A stretch of 64,000 nt of DNA from Kushneria pakistanensis (GTDB taxonomy: Bacteria > Pseudomonadota > Gammaproteobacteria > Pseudomonadales > Halomonadaceae), in assembly GCF_014652795.1 (NCBI RefSeq), contig NZ_BMZM01000003.1:496001-560000 (forward strand), read 5' to 3'. This document shows positions 47,184-56,609 of the stretch, one piece after another. Positions within the stretch are counted from its first letter, which is position 1. Each line of letters starts with the position of its first letter. The position numbers and the translations under genes were made by a program. The notes beneath the pieces are model-generated. The model did not search any database. It saw only the letters and a program-made list of their open reading frames with translations, and had not been told where the DNA came from.

Positions 47184-47356
47184 CATGGTGGCATTGCGCC
47201 GACTGGCGAGGAGCGACGTTTCATGTCCACTGTTGTCTTCAGTTCGGTTTCAAATCCGAACGCGACATCACTATACTCCCTGCCCATTTTATGTCGTCAG
47301 GTGAGGCGTGCCCTGTATGGTACGGCACCTTTTTATCGTCATGTCGGGATCACACA

Positions 47357-48511
47357 ATGAGTATCGGAAAGGGAGGGCGTGTACTTTTGGCCGCCACGGG
47401 CACCCTTGTGCTGGCGCAGGTCGGTGCCGCCCGGGCAGAAGTCACGCTGTTATCGCCTGCCGAGCAGCCACGTTCGCCGCTGGATCGTGTCGAGGTTCAG
47501 GTCGGTGGCAGCATCAGGCCGCAGTATTTCAATGAGCTGGGTGGCGGCGATGACGGCAGTTACAAGCATCGGGGCTATGATGGCGGCACACGCTTTCGCC
47601 TGCACGTCGACTACCACGTCAGCGATGACCTGACGCTTTTGAGCTATGGCGAGCTGGGCGTGAATATCCCCCGGGTCATGGGCTGGCATGATCACTATGA
47701 CCGGGACAGCAGCGACAGCGCGACCGACCGTCGGCAGATCTATTTTGGTTTCGAAAGCGACCGCTATGGCCGAGTGACCGCCGGCAAGCAGAACAGCGTT
47801 TATTACGACACCGTTGGGGTGAGTACCGACGTGTGGGATTACAACATGTTCGCCCAGGCCTCCGGCGTGGGAATCGACGGCAATTACGACGGTTCCTATC
47901 GTGCCCGCAAAAGCCTGCGCTACTCCAACGGTACCGAAGACTTTACGGTCTTTGCAGGCTGGCTGTTTCCTGACGACGATCTCCACCTGGACAATGATCC
48001 GTATGACTACCGTCGTCGTACCGGGGCTTCCATCGGCTTTCGGTGGCATCTGACCGATGATCTGACCCTGGGCGCGGCCTATGCCAATACCTCGGCCGAG
48101 ATCAAGGGCGAGGGCGACCAGCAGTCCTTTCGCCAGCAGCTGACCGGCAGCTCCCTGACCTGGACGGGCGGCGACTGGTATCTCGCCGTGGGCGCCGGCT
48201 ACTATGACAATTTCGTGCCGGACCCCGCGGGCGGGTTCGATGACTATTTTGCCAGCGATGCCTACGGGGTGGAGTACATCGCCCGCTACAGCTTCCAGCT
48301 CGATAATGACTGGGTACAAAGCATCAAGCCCTTTCTCGCCGGCGACCGCTTGAAGCGCATGGGCAGTGCTGACAGTCAGACCAATCATCAGGTCCTGGGG
48401 GTCACGACCCAGTTCAACCACGGCTTTCGCTTCGATCTTGAGCGAATATTTGCCAATACCTCGGACAGCGAACCCGATTCGGTACTGGCCAGGCTGCGCT
48501 ACGATTTCTAG
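47357..48511 (+). CDS. Outer-membrane porin-like protein
   Basis: 384 residues with a signal peptide (MSIGKGGRVLLAATGTLVLA, cut near GAARA-EVT) and a beta-barrel pattern with aromatic girdles. It has the porin-like RRQIYFGFESDRYGRVTAGKQ strand pair and a C-terminal VLARLRYDF ending in Phe. It is divergent in sequence from the porin at 3.2 kb and closer to gammaproteobacterial Porin_4-type barrels. ATG 47357 lacks a strong ribosome site. Pore specificity is unknown. Confidence 0.82.
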   Translation: MSIGKGGRVLLAATGTLVLAQVGAARAEVTLLSPAEQPRSPLDRVEVQVGGSIRPQYFNELGGGDDGSYKHRGYDGGTRFRLHVDYHVSDDLTLLSYGELGVNIPRVMGWHDHYDRDSSDSATDRRQIYFGFESDRYGRVTAGKQNSVYYDTVGVSTDVWDYNMFAQASGVGIDGNYDGSYRARKSLRYSNGTEDFTVFAGWLFPDDDLHLDNDPYDYRRRTGASIGFRWHLTDDLTLGAAYANTSAEIKGEGDQQSFRQQLTGSSLTWTGGDWYLAVGAGYYDNFVPDPAGGFDDYFASDAYGVEYIARYSFQLDNDWVQSIKPFLAGDRLKRMGSADSQTNHQVLGVTTQFNHGFRFDLERIFANTSDSEPDSVLARLRYDF

Positions 48512-48693
48512 CGTCAATCACAGGATCGCAAACGACGAGCTGGCCTGAGGAGCCTTTCTGCCGGAAAATCCTTTGTTCAACAGCCTCCCTGTGCCGTCGT
48601 TCGACTCTGGCAGGCGGTATCAGCAGAAGTCATTCCAGGTACAGGGGCGCCGGCTGACATCGAGTCGGCACCATCAAACGAGGAGCCATCGTG

Positions 48694-49254
48694 ATGATTG
48701 AACATGCCGTCATGCCCTCCGCACTGGGCGATATCGTGCTGCGTGTCGAATCGGATCACCTGACCGGTGTTTTCTTCCATGATCAGAAGCATTTCCCGCT
48801 GTCGGCACGCGCTTCTCTTATGTTGGCAAGGGAGAGTTCTGTTCGGGTAATGCGTCAGGCCTGTGAGGAGGTCGAAGAATATCTGGCCGGTGCACGCACA
48901 TGCTTTGACCTGCCGCTGGCAATGCCGGGCAGTGCATTTCAACAACGCGTCTGGCAGCGTCTTGAAGGGATCGATTTTGGTGAGGTGATGACCTACGGCG
49001 CGCTGGCACGCGCGCTTGGGCTGTCACGCGGCCACGCGCGGGCGGTAGGCAGTGCAGTCGGGCGCAATCCAATCTCGATGATCGTGCCCTGTCACCGCGT
49101 GGTGGCCGGCAGCGGCGGGCTTACCGGCTATGCCGGTGGACTGGCGCGTAAGGCGCATCTGCTGGCGCTGGAGGGGCGTCCTGAAGGGTCAGTCGGTCTC
49201 GGTCAGGTCAAGGGCGAGCATCATCTCGCCGCTGCTATCAAAGGCCTCCAGTGA
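48694..49254 (+). CDS. ogt: Methylated-DNA-protein-cysteine methyltransferase
   Basis: Suicidal repair of O6-methylguanine. The active-site IVPCHRVV is intact, preceded by the HTH segment TYGALARALGLSRGHARAVGSAVGRNPIS and followed by GLTGYAGGLARKAHLLALEG. The start is ATG 48694 or GTG 48691 behind GAGGAG. Residues after LLALEG (about 22) are an unusual extension that runs antisense into the end of the HemS-like gene (66-bp overlap). Confidence 0.92.
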   Translation: MIEHAVMPSALGDIVLRVESDHLTGVFFHDQKHFPLSARASLMLARESSVRVMRQACEEVEEYLAGARTCFDLPLAMPGSAFQQRVWQRLEGIDFGEVMTYGALARALGLSRGHARAVGSAVGRNPISMIVPCHRVVAGSGGLTGYAGGLARKAHLLALEGRPEGSVGLGQVKGEHHLAAAIKGLQ

Positions 49255-50163
49255 CGTATCCAGCCCCGCGTGGCCGGGCCGCATGACCTGCCACACTTCA
49301 TGCAGGGCGCTGCTGTCGAGAGACAGTGTCAGGTGTTCGCTTTCAAGGCTCAGGATGCCGCGGCGTCCCTGGTGGAAATGCCTGAAGCAGGCGCGATGGT
49401 GATGGGCGCCGCCGGCATGGATCAGACTGGCCCGGGTGGGCTGCGTGCGCCGACAGGCACCGGCCAGCGCCATGATGAAACGCTCGGGCGCTACGGACGT
49501 ACTGAAATGCCCGGCCACGGCGCGGTTGGCTTCCACCCGTCGCAGGTGATGGCGTGACAGCAGTCTTGAGAAATCATCAGGCCCCTGCATGGCGCGCCAT
49601 GCCTTGAGCAGTGCGGGGCGGTGGCCCCTGGTGCAGACGTTGGCGATGTCGATACGGTGGGTAAAGTCGGGTCTTCTCAGCGCAGCGAAGTACTCAAGCA
49701 TGTTCCAGCCGGGGGCCTCGGGCGTCAGCCCATAAAGCTGGTGCAGCACACGGCCGAAACGATCGAACACCTGCAGGCAGGGCACTTCCCGGGCCGTCGG
49801 CGTCGGCCGCTCATGTGACAGGCAGACCCAGTACCAGCAGGGCAGTAACAGCTGCATGGCCAGCGCCTGATGATCACGGATACTGGCATGGTGCTGATCG
49901 GCATCGATGCGACACGTTTCCAGCTGACTCGAGAGCGCGGCGTGAGGGGTTCGGGTGACCATCTGCACCTGACCCAGCTGCGGCAGCATCATGACCAGAT
50001 CGCAGGCAGTCAGGGCGAGAGAATGTACGCCACGGCCCAGGCGCGCGGCCTGAATCTCGCCTTCGCTGCAGTCCAGCAGAGCGGCCAGCGTGTGACATTC
50101 CATGTGCGGCGCTCGCAGGCGCGCTTCCTCGAACGCTTCAAACAAAACGTTGGCCTGGCACAT
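49189..50163 (-). CDS. HemS/ChuS-family haem-handling protein
   Basis: Divergent hemin-degrading-factor-like protein of 324 residues (HemS ~345). The N-terminal half has MVTRTPHAALSSQLE, LLLPCWYWVCLSHE and PCLQVFDRFGRVLHQLYG, matching the HemS pattern of beta-strand plus QFFDxxGxxVHK. The C-terminal half ends ALHEVWQVMRPGHAGLDTSLEAFDSSGEMM, the repeat counterpart. A clear Fur box lies 46 bp upstream. No haem receptor or ABC transporter is adjacent. The call rests on patterns and Fur context. Confidence 0.7.
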   Translation of the reverse strand: MCQANVLFEAFEEARLRAPHMECHTLAALLDCSEGEIQAARLGRGVHSLALTACDLVMMLPQLGQVQMVTRTPHAALSSQLETCRIDADQHHASIRDHQALAMQLLLPCWYWVCLSHERPTPTAREVPCLQVFDRFGRVLHQLYGLTPEAPGWNMLEYFAALRRPDFTHRIDIANVCTRGHRPALLKAWRAMQGPDDFSRLLSRHHLRRVEANRAVAGHFSTSVAPERFIMALAGACRRTQPTRASLIHAGGAHHHRACFRHFHQGRRGILSLESEHLTLSLDSSALHEVWQVMRPGHAGLDTSLEAFDSSGEMMLALDLTETD

Positions 50164-50208
50164 GTGGCGACCCTCACGGCGTCATGGATCAGTGAAAAAA
50201 CAGATATT

Positions 50209-50227
50209 GTTAATGATAACCATTTGC
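50209..50227 (-). promoter_or_regulatory. Fur box
   Basis: GTTAATGATAACCATTTGC matches the 19-bp Fur consensus at 15 of 19 positions. It lies 46 bp upstream of the HemS-like start, which implies derepression under iron limitation. Confidence 0.85.
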
Positions 50228-50244
50228 AACTGCGTATCAAGATA

Positions 50245-50285
50245 AAAGATGCCCCACCGTTTTGATCAACGGTGGGGCATCTTTT
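50245..50285. terminator. Strong hairpin terminator
   Basis: 17-bp perfect stem AAAAGATGCCCCACCGT / ACGGTGGGGCATCTTTT. It ends the cmoA-cmoB transcript (minus) 43 bp past cmoB, just before the HemS-like promoter region. Confidence 0.93.
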
Positions 50286-50327
50286 CAGCGCTTGATTTTC
50301 GTGCGAGTTGTCAGGACGCAAGAGGCG

Positions 50328-51311
50328 TCAGGGCTTTTTCGCAATGATCACGGCGCGTCGGGGCGCCGGGTAGCCTTCGATCGTGCGGCTTGTGTCCTGG
50401 GGATCAAGAAAGTCGGCCAGTGACTGGAAGGTCATCCATTCGGTCGCGCGCTGCTCATCCAGTGCGGTGTCGGCCTCATCGACCACGTGCGGGTTTTCAA
50501 AGCCCACGCGCGACAACCAGTGCACGAGCGCCCTGGAGGAGGGCAGAAACCAGACGTTGGGCATCTGCGCGTAGCGCTCGCCCGGCACCAGCACCTGATG
50601 TTCGTCGCCTTCAATCACCAGGGTTTCGAGCACCAGTTCACCGCCGGGGCGCAGCGTGTCATACAGTTCGCGCAGATGATCGATGGGCGAGCGGCGGTGA
50701 TAGAGCACGCCCATGGAAAAGACCGTGTCAAAGACGGCAAGGTTGGGAGGCACCTCTTCAATGCCGACCGGCAGGAAGTGCACGTTGGCACCAGCATCAC
50801 CGATGAAGTGGCGAATGGCGTGAAACTGCCAGTAAAAGCGCGGTGAAGGGTCAATGACCAGCACAAAACCGGCGCCGGCACCTGCCATGCGCCAGCCGTG
50901 ATAGCCGTTGCCGCCGCCGACATCGAGCACGCGTCGGCCGGTGAGATCGCTTAAATGCGGTGCCAGCCGCTGCCACTTCCAGTCCGAGCGCCACTCGGTA
51001 TCGATGGTGATATCACCGATGCGGTAGGGCCCCTTGCGCCACGGCGCCAGAATCTTCAAAAGGTTGTCGCACTGCCGGCGACTGGCGTCATTCATCGCCA
51101 CGTCCACGCTTACGGTGTCTTCGGTCAGATGTACCGCCTGCGTCTCAAGGGCGGGCAGGCGCTTGACGGCGCGCTCCCAGGCCGGTAAATCCCCGAAACG
51201 CTGGCGATCCAGCCCGCGGGCCAGCTGGTCGGGCAGGCGGGCAAGCCAGCTGTCCAGACCCTGCTCGAGAAAGGCGTGATAAAGGGGGAGGTGACGTGCG
51301 TCTATCGACAT
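50328..51311 (-). CDS. cmoB: tRNA U34 carboxymethyltransferase
   Basis: Transfers the carboxymethyl group of carboxy-SAM to ho5U34 of tRNA, giving cmo5U. 327 residues (E. coli 323). It has a CmoB-type N-terminus and a class I methyltransferase core: RVLDVGGGNGYHGWRMAGAGA, the FVLVIDPSPRFYWQFHAI region, FDTVFSMGVLYHRRSPIDHL and LVLETLVIEGDE. It is 37 bp downstream of cmoA, its substrate supplier. Confidence 0.95.
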   Translation of the reverse strand: MSIDARHLPLYHAFLEQGLDSWLARLPDQLARGLDRQRFGDLPAWERAVKRLPALETQAVHLTEDTVSVDVAMNDASRRQCDNLLKILAPWRKGPYRIGDITIDTEWRSDWKWQRLAPHLSDLTGRRVLDVGGGNGYHGWRMAGAGAGFVLVIDPSPRFYWQFHAIRHFIGDAGANVHFLPVGIEEVPPNLAVFDTVFSMGVLYHRRSPIDHLRELYDTLRPGGELVLETLVIEGDEHQVLVPGERYAQMPNVWFLPSSRALVHWLSRVGFENPHVVDEADTALDEQRATEWMTFQSLADFLDPQDTSRTIEGYPAPRRAVIIAKKP

Positions 51312-51348
51312 TCAAAGGGGTCCGGCTGCGTAAAACGATCAGAAAGGG

Positions 51349-52083
51349 CTATTTGAAAGCCAGTATCGAGGCAAAGTTGAGATACTGAAACCAGGTGTCA
51401 TGACGCGTGAAACCTGTGCGCGCCAGCCGGTCGTGATGGGTGGAAAGCCGATCCGGAATCATGACCTCTTCAAGCGCGGTGCGTTTCTGGCTGATCTCGA
51501 GATCCGAGTAGCCGTTGGCACGCTTGAAGTCATGATGCAGATCGATCAGCAGCTGCTCCTGACCCGGTTCACCCAGAATCTTTTCCGACAGCAGCAGCAC
51601 GCCACCCGGGGTGAGCGCGTCATACAGGCGAGCGATGACATGATCACGCTCGCTCGGGTCAAGAAACTGTAACGTAAAATTGACCATGATCATGCCGGCC
51701 GCGGGCAGCGGACAGTCACGGATATCGCCCTGGGTGACCTCGATGCGATGCTCGCTCGCCTGCTGCGCCAGCAGGCCACGAGCCTTTTCTACCATGGGCA
51801 TCGACAGATCAATGGCCTGCAGGGTGAAGGCGTCAGGGGCCAGACGCTGGCAGATGGACAGGGTCGAGGCGCCCAGCGAGCAGCCCAGGTCCAGGATATG
51901 AGCGCCAGGGCTCAGGTGGCGGGCGGCGATGACACCGGCCATGCTGGTGATCTGGGCATAGCCCGGGACCGAGCGGCGAATCATGTCGGGAAAGCAATCG
52001 ACCACACGCTCGTCAAAGGAGAAGTCGGCGACCTGATCCAGCGGTGTCGAAAAAAGGGCGTCGCGTCGGGAGACGTCGGTCAT
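51349..52083 (-). CDS. cmoA: Carboxy-S-adenosyl-L-methionine synthase
   Basis: Makes carboxy-SAM from SAM and prephenate for CmoB. Family marks are RDALFSTPLDQVADFSFDERVVDCFPDMI, VPGYAQI, LDLGCSLGASTLS, NFTLQFLDPSERD and LSEKILGE. ATG 52083 gives 244 residues; GTG 52095 is also in frame and neither has a good ribosome site. First of the cmoAB operon, divergent from pgi with a 188-bp shared promoter gap. Confidence 0.95.
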   Translation of the reverse strand: MTDVSRRDALFSTPLDQVADFSFDERVVDCFPDMIRRSVPGYAQITSMAGVIAARHLSPGAHILDLGCSLGASTLSICQRLAPDAFTLQAIDLSMPMVEKARGLLAQQASEHRIEVTQGDIRDCPLPAAGMIMVNFTLQFLDPSERDHVIARLYDALTPGGVLLLSEKILGEPGQEQLLIDLHHDFKRANGYSDLEISQKRTALEEVMIPDRLSTHHDRLARTGFTRHDTWFQYLNFASILAFK

Positions 52084-52271
52084 CGGGGTACCCACGATCT
52101 ATCAGGCTCTGAAGGAGGTTGTTCGGTCATGCAGACAATGGTCTGATAGAGACCCGCTGCGTGCCAGACACGCCATCTGCCGGAATCAACATCGAACAGG
52201 GGCGGTCTTCATGGCCGACCATGTTACGCTTTGAGCGCTAAAGCTGCACCTATCACGGAGGAAGAGCAAGG

Positions 52272-53915
52272 ATGTCAATTCGTCACAACAAGGCCTGGAA
52301 GGCGCTGGAAAGTCATCGCGATACGATGCGCGACGTGCATCTGAAAACCCTGTTTGAACAGGATGGGCGCTTTGATGCCTTCTCCCGTCAGGCAGCCGGG
52401 CTGACACTTGATTTCTCCAAGCAGCGCATTCGCCAGGAGACGCTGGATCTGCTGCTGGATCTGGCCCGTGAAGCGAAGGTGGAAGACGCCGTTGAGCGGT
52501 TGCTGTCCGGCAAGCGGGTCAATCTGACGGAAGATCGTCCGGCGCTGCATACGGCCCTGCGCCTGCCCCAGGGCGGTGAGTTTCACGTCGAGGGCGAGGA
52601 CGTTCAGGCAGGGGTGCATGAAAGTCTGGATCGCATGCAGCAGATGGTCGACAAGCTGCAGGCCGGCCAGTGGCGTGGCGTGAATGGCAAGGCCATCAAA
52701 CAGGTCATCAACCTGGGGGTGGGCGGTTCGGATCTGGGCCCGCTGATGGTCGTCAAGGCGCTGGAAGATGCCTTCGTGACACCGCATGCCCTTGAGGTTC
52801 ACTTTGCCTCGACCATTGATGGCTCACAGCTTTCCGAGCTGCTGCCGACGCTGGATGCCGACGAGACGCTGTTCATCTACTCCTCCAAATCGTTTGGCAC
52901 CATCGATACCTCGGCCAATGCCGATACGGCGCTGGCCTGGCTTGCCGAGCAGACCGGCAGCGAGATCGAGCGCATCAAGCATCATCATTTCATCGGGGTC
53001 TCCACCAAGCCCGAGAAGATGACCGAGTGGGGCATTGCCCCTGACAACCAGCTGCTCTTCTGGGACTGGGTCGGCGGCCGCTATTCCTTCTGGAGCGCCA
53101 TTGGGCTGCCCATCGCCATTCGTCTGGGCATGGACAACTTCCGCCGTCTGCTCGCCGGTGGTCATGCCATGGATGAGCATTTTGCCTCGGCGCCTCTGGA
53201 AGAGAATCTGCCGGTACTGTTTGCCCTGCTGGGTATCTGGAATACCAACTTTCTGGATATCGAGTCGCTGGCGGTACTGCCCTATGATGGTCGCCTCAAG
53301 CACCTGCCGGGCTATCTCCAGCAGCTCGAAATGGAATCCAACGGCAAGTCGTCGACCAATGAAGGTGAAAAGGTCGATTACAACACCTGCCCGATTCTCT
53401 GGGGCGAGATCGGTCCCAACGGCCAGCACGCCTTCTATCAGTTGCTTCATCAGGGCACGCGGGCAGTAGCGTGCGATTTCGTGGCGCCCATCAGGCGTTA
53501 TGACTACATCGAAAGCGCGCCGGTGCGTGAAAGCCTTGAGCGCCAGCACCGTCTGTCGCTGGCCAACTGCTTTGCCCAGTCACGTGTGCTGATGCTCGGT
53601 GATGATGCCATCAAAAGCAGTGAGACGCCGCCGGCCCACAAGCGCTATGCCGGCAACCAGCCGTCCTCGACCATTCTGTTCGATTCGCTTTCTCCCGAGG
53701 CGCTCGGCGCCCTGATCGCGCTTTACGAGCACAAGGTGTATGTGCAGGGCGCTATCTGGGACATCGACTCCTTCGATCAGTGGGGCGTAGAGCTTGGCAA
53801 GAAGATTGCCAATGAAACGGCCGACATCCTGGAAACCGGGCATGGTGCCGATCAGCTGGATGACTCGAGCCGTCATTTGATCGAGACCGTGCTGGGTCAG
53901 CGTGGCAGTGCTTAA
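52272..53915 (+). CDS. pgi: Glucose-6-phosphate isomerase
   Basis: Interconverts glucose-6-phosphate and fructose-6-phosphate. 547 residues (E. coli 549). Signatures: NLGVGGSDLGPLMV, SKSFGTIDT, the FWDWVGGRYSFWSAIGLPIA block, GKSSTNEG and KVYVQGAIWDIDSFDQWGVELGK. GGAGGAAG about ten bases before ATG 52272. It sits between cmoA and yqiA rather than in a sugar operon. Confidence 0.97.
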   Translation: MSIRHNKAWKALESHRDTMRDVHLKTLFEQDGRFDAFSRQAAGLTLDFSKQRIRQETLDLLLDLAREAKVEDAVERLLSGKRVNLTEDRPALHTALRLPQGGEFHVEGEDVQAGVHESLDRMQQMVDKLQAGQWRGVNGKAIKQVINLGVGGSDLGPLMVVKALEDAFVTPHALEVHFASTIDGSQLSELLPTLDADETLFIYSSKSFGTIDTSANADTALAWLAEQTGSEIERIKHHHFIGVSTKPEKMTEWGIAPDNQLLFWDWVGGRYSFWSAIGLPIAIRLGMDNFRRLLAGGHAMDEHFASAPLEENLPVLFALLGIWNTNFLDIESLAVLPYDGRLKHLPGYLQQLEMESNGKSSTNEGEKVDYNTCPILWGEIGPNGQHAFYQLLHQGTRAVACDFVAPIRRYDYIESAPVRESLERQHRLSLANCFAQSRVLMLGDDAIKSSETPPAHKRYAGNQPSSTILFDSLSPEALGALIALYEHKVYVQGAIWDIDSFDQWGVELGKKIANETADILETGHGADQLDDSSRHLIETVLGQRGSA

Positions 53916-53958
53916 AAATAGCTGTTTATTTATACAGTAATTGCGTTATGCTGATGTC

Positions 53959-54582
53959 ATGAATGATCACGCCAATGCCGTCGACAACGTGCTTTATCTG
54001 CACGGTTTCAACAGCCACCCTGGCTCGGCCAAGGCCGAGCTGACGCGTCGGGCCTGCGAGCAGGCCCGGCCACGGCCGCGCTTTATCGCCCCGGCCCTGT
54101 CACACCATCCCGGTCCTGCCTGGCAGACGGCTCAGGAGGTCATGAGTACGCTGACCGGGCGCACCATGGTGATCGGCAGTTCCATGGGGGGCTTTCTCGC
54201 CATGGGCCTTGCTCGTACCCATGAGGTGGCGCGGGTCGTGCTCATCAATCCGGCCGTGGATCCACTGCGCATCGCACTGGAACGCATGGGCAGCGAGTTT
54301 GCCCATGTCGAGACCGGTGAGATGTTCCTGATTGATGATAGCTACGCGGATGCCCTGCGCGAGCAGCAGGGCGAGGTGGTCAATACCGACCGTTTTCTGG
54401 TGTTGCTGGGGACCGAGGATGAAATCCTTGATTACCGTCAGGCACTGGAAATGCTGGAAGGCAGCCGGTTTGTGATCAATGAAGGTGATGATCATGGTCT
54501 GAGCCGGTATCCTGAGCTGCTCTCGACAGTGCTGGCCCATGGCGGCCTGACACTGCCGGAAGATTTCAATCCCGTACCGTAG
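53959..54582 (+). CDS. yqiA: YqiA-like esterase (UPF0227)
   Basis: Small alpha/beta hydrolase, 207 residues from ATG 53959. LYLHGFNSHPGSAKA, the nucleophile elbow GSSMGGFLA, the LLGTEDEILDY acid region and GDDHGLSRYPE with His make a full triad. It precedes parE, as in enterobacteria. The short gap after pgi has no terminator, so read-through is possible. Confidence 0.9.
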   Translation: MNDHANAVDNVLYLHGFNSHPGSAKAELTRRACEQARPRPRFIAPALSHHPGPAWQTAQEVMSTLTGRTMVIGSSMGGFLAMGLARTHEVARVVLINPAVDPLRIALERMGSEFAHVETGEMFLIDDSYADALREQQGEVVNTDRFLVLLGTEDEILDYRQALEMLEGSRFVINEGDDHGLSRYPELLSTVLAHGGLTLPEDFNPVP

Positions 54583-54727
54583 GCCCCCGGGCCGATGGCG
54601 CCTTGTTAGTTGACGTGATGGGCCAGACCGTGTGTCTGGTCCATTGCGACTGCGCTGATTGTTCCAGAGAGCCCCTTCGGCGCTTGACGATGAGCGCTTC
54701 TCGTTCATTTCCGACGCGATTTCATGT

Positions 54728-56608
54728 ATGAGCCAGTACAGTGCCAGTTCCATCGAGGTGCTTTCCGGTCTTGAACCGGTTCGAAAGCGCCCCGGTATGT
54801 ATACCGATACGACCCGACCCAACCACCTGGTGCAGGAGGTGGTCGATAACAGCGTTGATGAAGCGCTGGCCGGTCATGCACGCAAGATTACCGTGCAGCT
54901 TCGTGATGATGGTGCCATCGAAGTGGCCGATGACGGCCGCGGCATGCCCATCGACATTCACCCCGAGCATGGGGTGTCGGGGATCGAGCTGATCCTGACG
55001 CGTCTGCATGCCGGCGGCAAGTTTTCCCAGTCCAGCTATCGCTTCTCCGGCGGCCTGCACGGCGTGGGGGTATCGGTGGTCAATGCCCTCTCCGAGCGCC
55101 TGGAAGTCGAGGTCTGCAAGCAGGGCAAGCGCTATCGCACCGCCTTTGCCTTTGGCGAGAAGGTCGAAGAGCTCGCCGTCATTGGCGACTGCCCCAAAAA
55201 GGCCACCGGTACGACGGTACGCTTCTGGCCGGAAGCGGCCTATTTCGACAGCCCCAATGTTTCCGTGGCGCGACTGTCGCATCTGCTGCGCGCCAAGGCC
55301 GTGCTCTGCCCAGGTCTTGAGGTCAAGCTGATCGACAGCAGCGGCAACGTCAGTACCTGGCATTACGAGGACGGGCTGCGCGATTATCTTGCCCAGTCCA
55401 CCGACGGTTTCGAGCCGTTGCCGGCCTCACCCTTTGTCGGTGCCTTTGAAGACGATGAACACAGCGTTGACTGGGCCATCCAGTGGCTGCCCGAAGGGGG
55501 AGAAGCACTGGTCGAATCCTACGTTAATCTGATTCCCACCACCCTGGGGGGGACCCACGTCAACGGTTTTCGTACCGGCCTTTTGGACGCGCTGCGCGAG
55601 TTCTGTGACTACCGCAGTCTGCTCCCTCGTAACGTCAAACTGTCGGGCGAGGATCTGTGGGAGCGGGTAGCCTTTGTGCTCTCGATCAAGATGTTCGAAC
55701 CGCAGTTTGCCGGCCAGACCAAGGAGCGCCTCTCCTCGCGTGCGGTGGCAGGTTTTGTCTCGGCCGTGGTCAAGGACGCCTTCTCGCTGTGGCTCAACGA
55801 GCATACCGCGCAGGCCGAGCAGCTGGCGGAGCTTGTCATCAGTGCTGCCCAGCGTCGTCAGCGCTCCTCAAAAAAGGTGGCGCGCAAGAAGGTCACCCAG
55901 GGGCCGGCCCTGCCCGGCAAGCTGGCGGACTGTTCCAGTCAGGATCCCACGGTTGGCGAGCTCTTTCTGGTCGAGGGTGACAGTGCCGGTGGCAGTGCCA
56001 AGCAGGCACGCAACCGGGAAACCCAGGCGATTTTGCCGCTCAAGGGCAAGATCATGAACACCTGGGAGGTCGACTCTCAGGAAGTGCTGGGCTCACAGGA
56101 GATTCACGATATCGCCGTGGCACTCGGGATGGACCCGGGCAGCGATAATCTGGAACGCCTGCGCTATCACAAGATCTGCATTCTGGCCGATGCCGACTCT
56201 GATGGGTTGCACATCGCCACACTGCTGTGCGCGCTGTTTGTGCGTCATTTCCCGTCACTGGTGGATGCCGGCCATGTGTTTGTCGCCATGCCGCCGCTGT
56301 ATCGCATCGACCTGGGCAAGGAGGTGCACTACGCCCTGGATGAAAGCGAAAAGGCGTCCGTGCTCAAGAAGCTGGCCAGCCGTCGGGGTACGCCCAACGT
56401 TCAGCGCTTCAAGGGGCTGGGGGAAATGAGCCCGGTACAGCTTCGGGAAACCACCATGGCACCGGATACGCGTCGGCTGGTCCAGCTCACCCGCGAGGCC
56501 GGTGACGATACCCTGGAGCTGATGGATATGCTGCTGGCCAAAAAGCGTGCCGGCGACCGGCGCGGCTGGCTGGAGCGTTACGGCAATATGGCTGAGGTAG
56601 AAGTCTGA
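54728..56608 (+). CDS. parE: Topoisomerase IV subunit B
   Basis: ATPase subunit of topoisomerase IV for chromosome decatenation. ATG 54728 gives 626 residues (E. coli 630). GHKL marks: [65 protein letters not shown] and DADSDGLHI. One base before parC, so the two are co-translated. Confidence 0.97.
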   Translation: MSQYSASSIEVLSGLEPVRKRPGMYTDTTRPNHLVQEVVDNSVDEALAGHARKITVQLRDDGAIEVADDGRGMPIDIHPEHGVSGIELILTRLHAGGKFSQSSYRFSGGLHGVGVSVVNALSERLEVEVCKQGKRYRTAFAFGEKVEELAVIGDCPKKATGTTVRFWPEAAYFDSPNVSVARLSHLLRAKAVLCPGLEVKLIDSSGNVSTWHYEDGLRDYLAQSTDGFEPLPASPFVGAFEDDEHSVDWAIQWLPEGGEALVESYVNLIPTTLGGTHVNGFRTGLLDALREFCDYRSLLPRNVKLSGEDLWERVAFVLSIKMFEPQFAGQTKERLSSRAVAGFVSAVVKDAFSLWLNEHTAQAEQLAELVISAAQRRQRSSKKVARKKVTQGPALPGKLADCSSQDPTVGELFLVEGDSAGGSAKQARNRETQAILPLKGKIMNTWEVDSQEVLGSQEIHDIAVALGMDPGSDNLERLRYHKICILADADSDGLHIATLLCALFVRHFPSLVDAGHVFVAMPPLYRIDLGKEVHYALDESEKASVLKKLASRRGTPNVQRFKGLGEMSPVQLRETTMAPDTRRLVQLTREAGDDTLELMDMLLAKKRAGDRRGWLERYGNMAEVEV

Positions 56609-56609
56609 C

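Noticed and set aside
54618-54644. Hairpin (GGCCAGAC / GTCTGGTCC) between yqiA and parE as a terminator
   Set aside because: The stem is imperfect and no T run follows on either strand, so it is not counted as a terminator.
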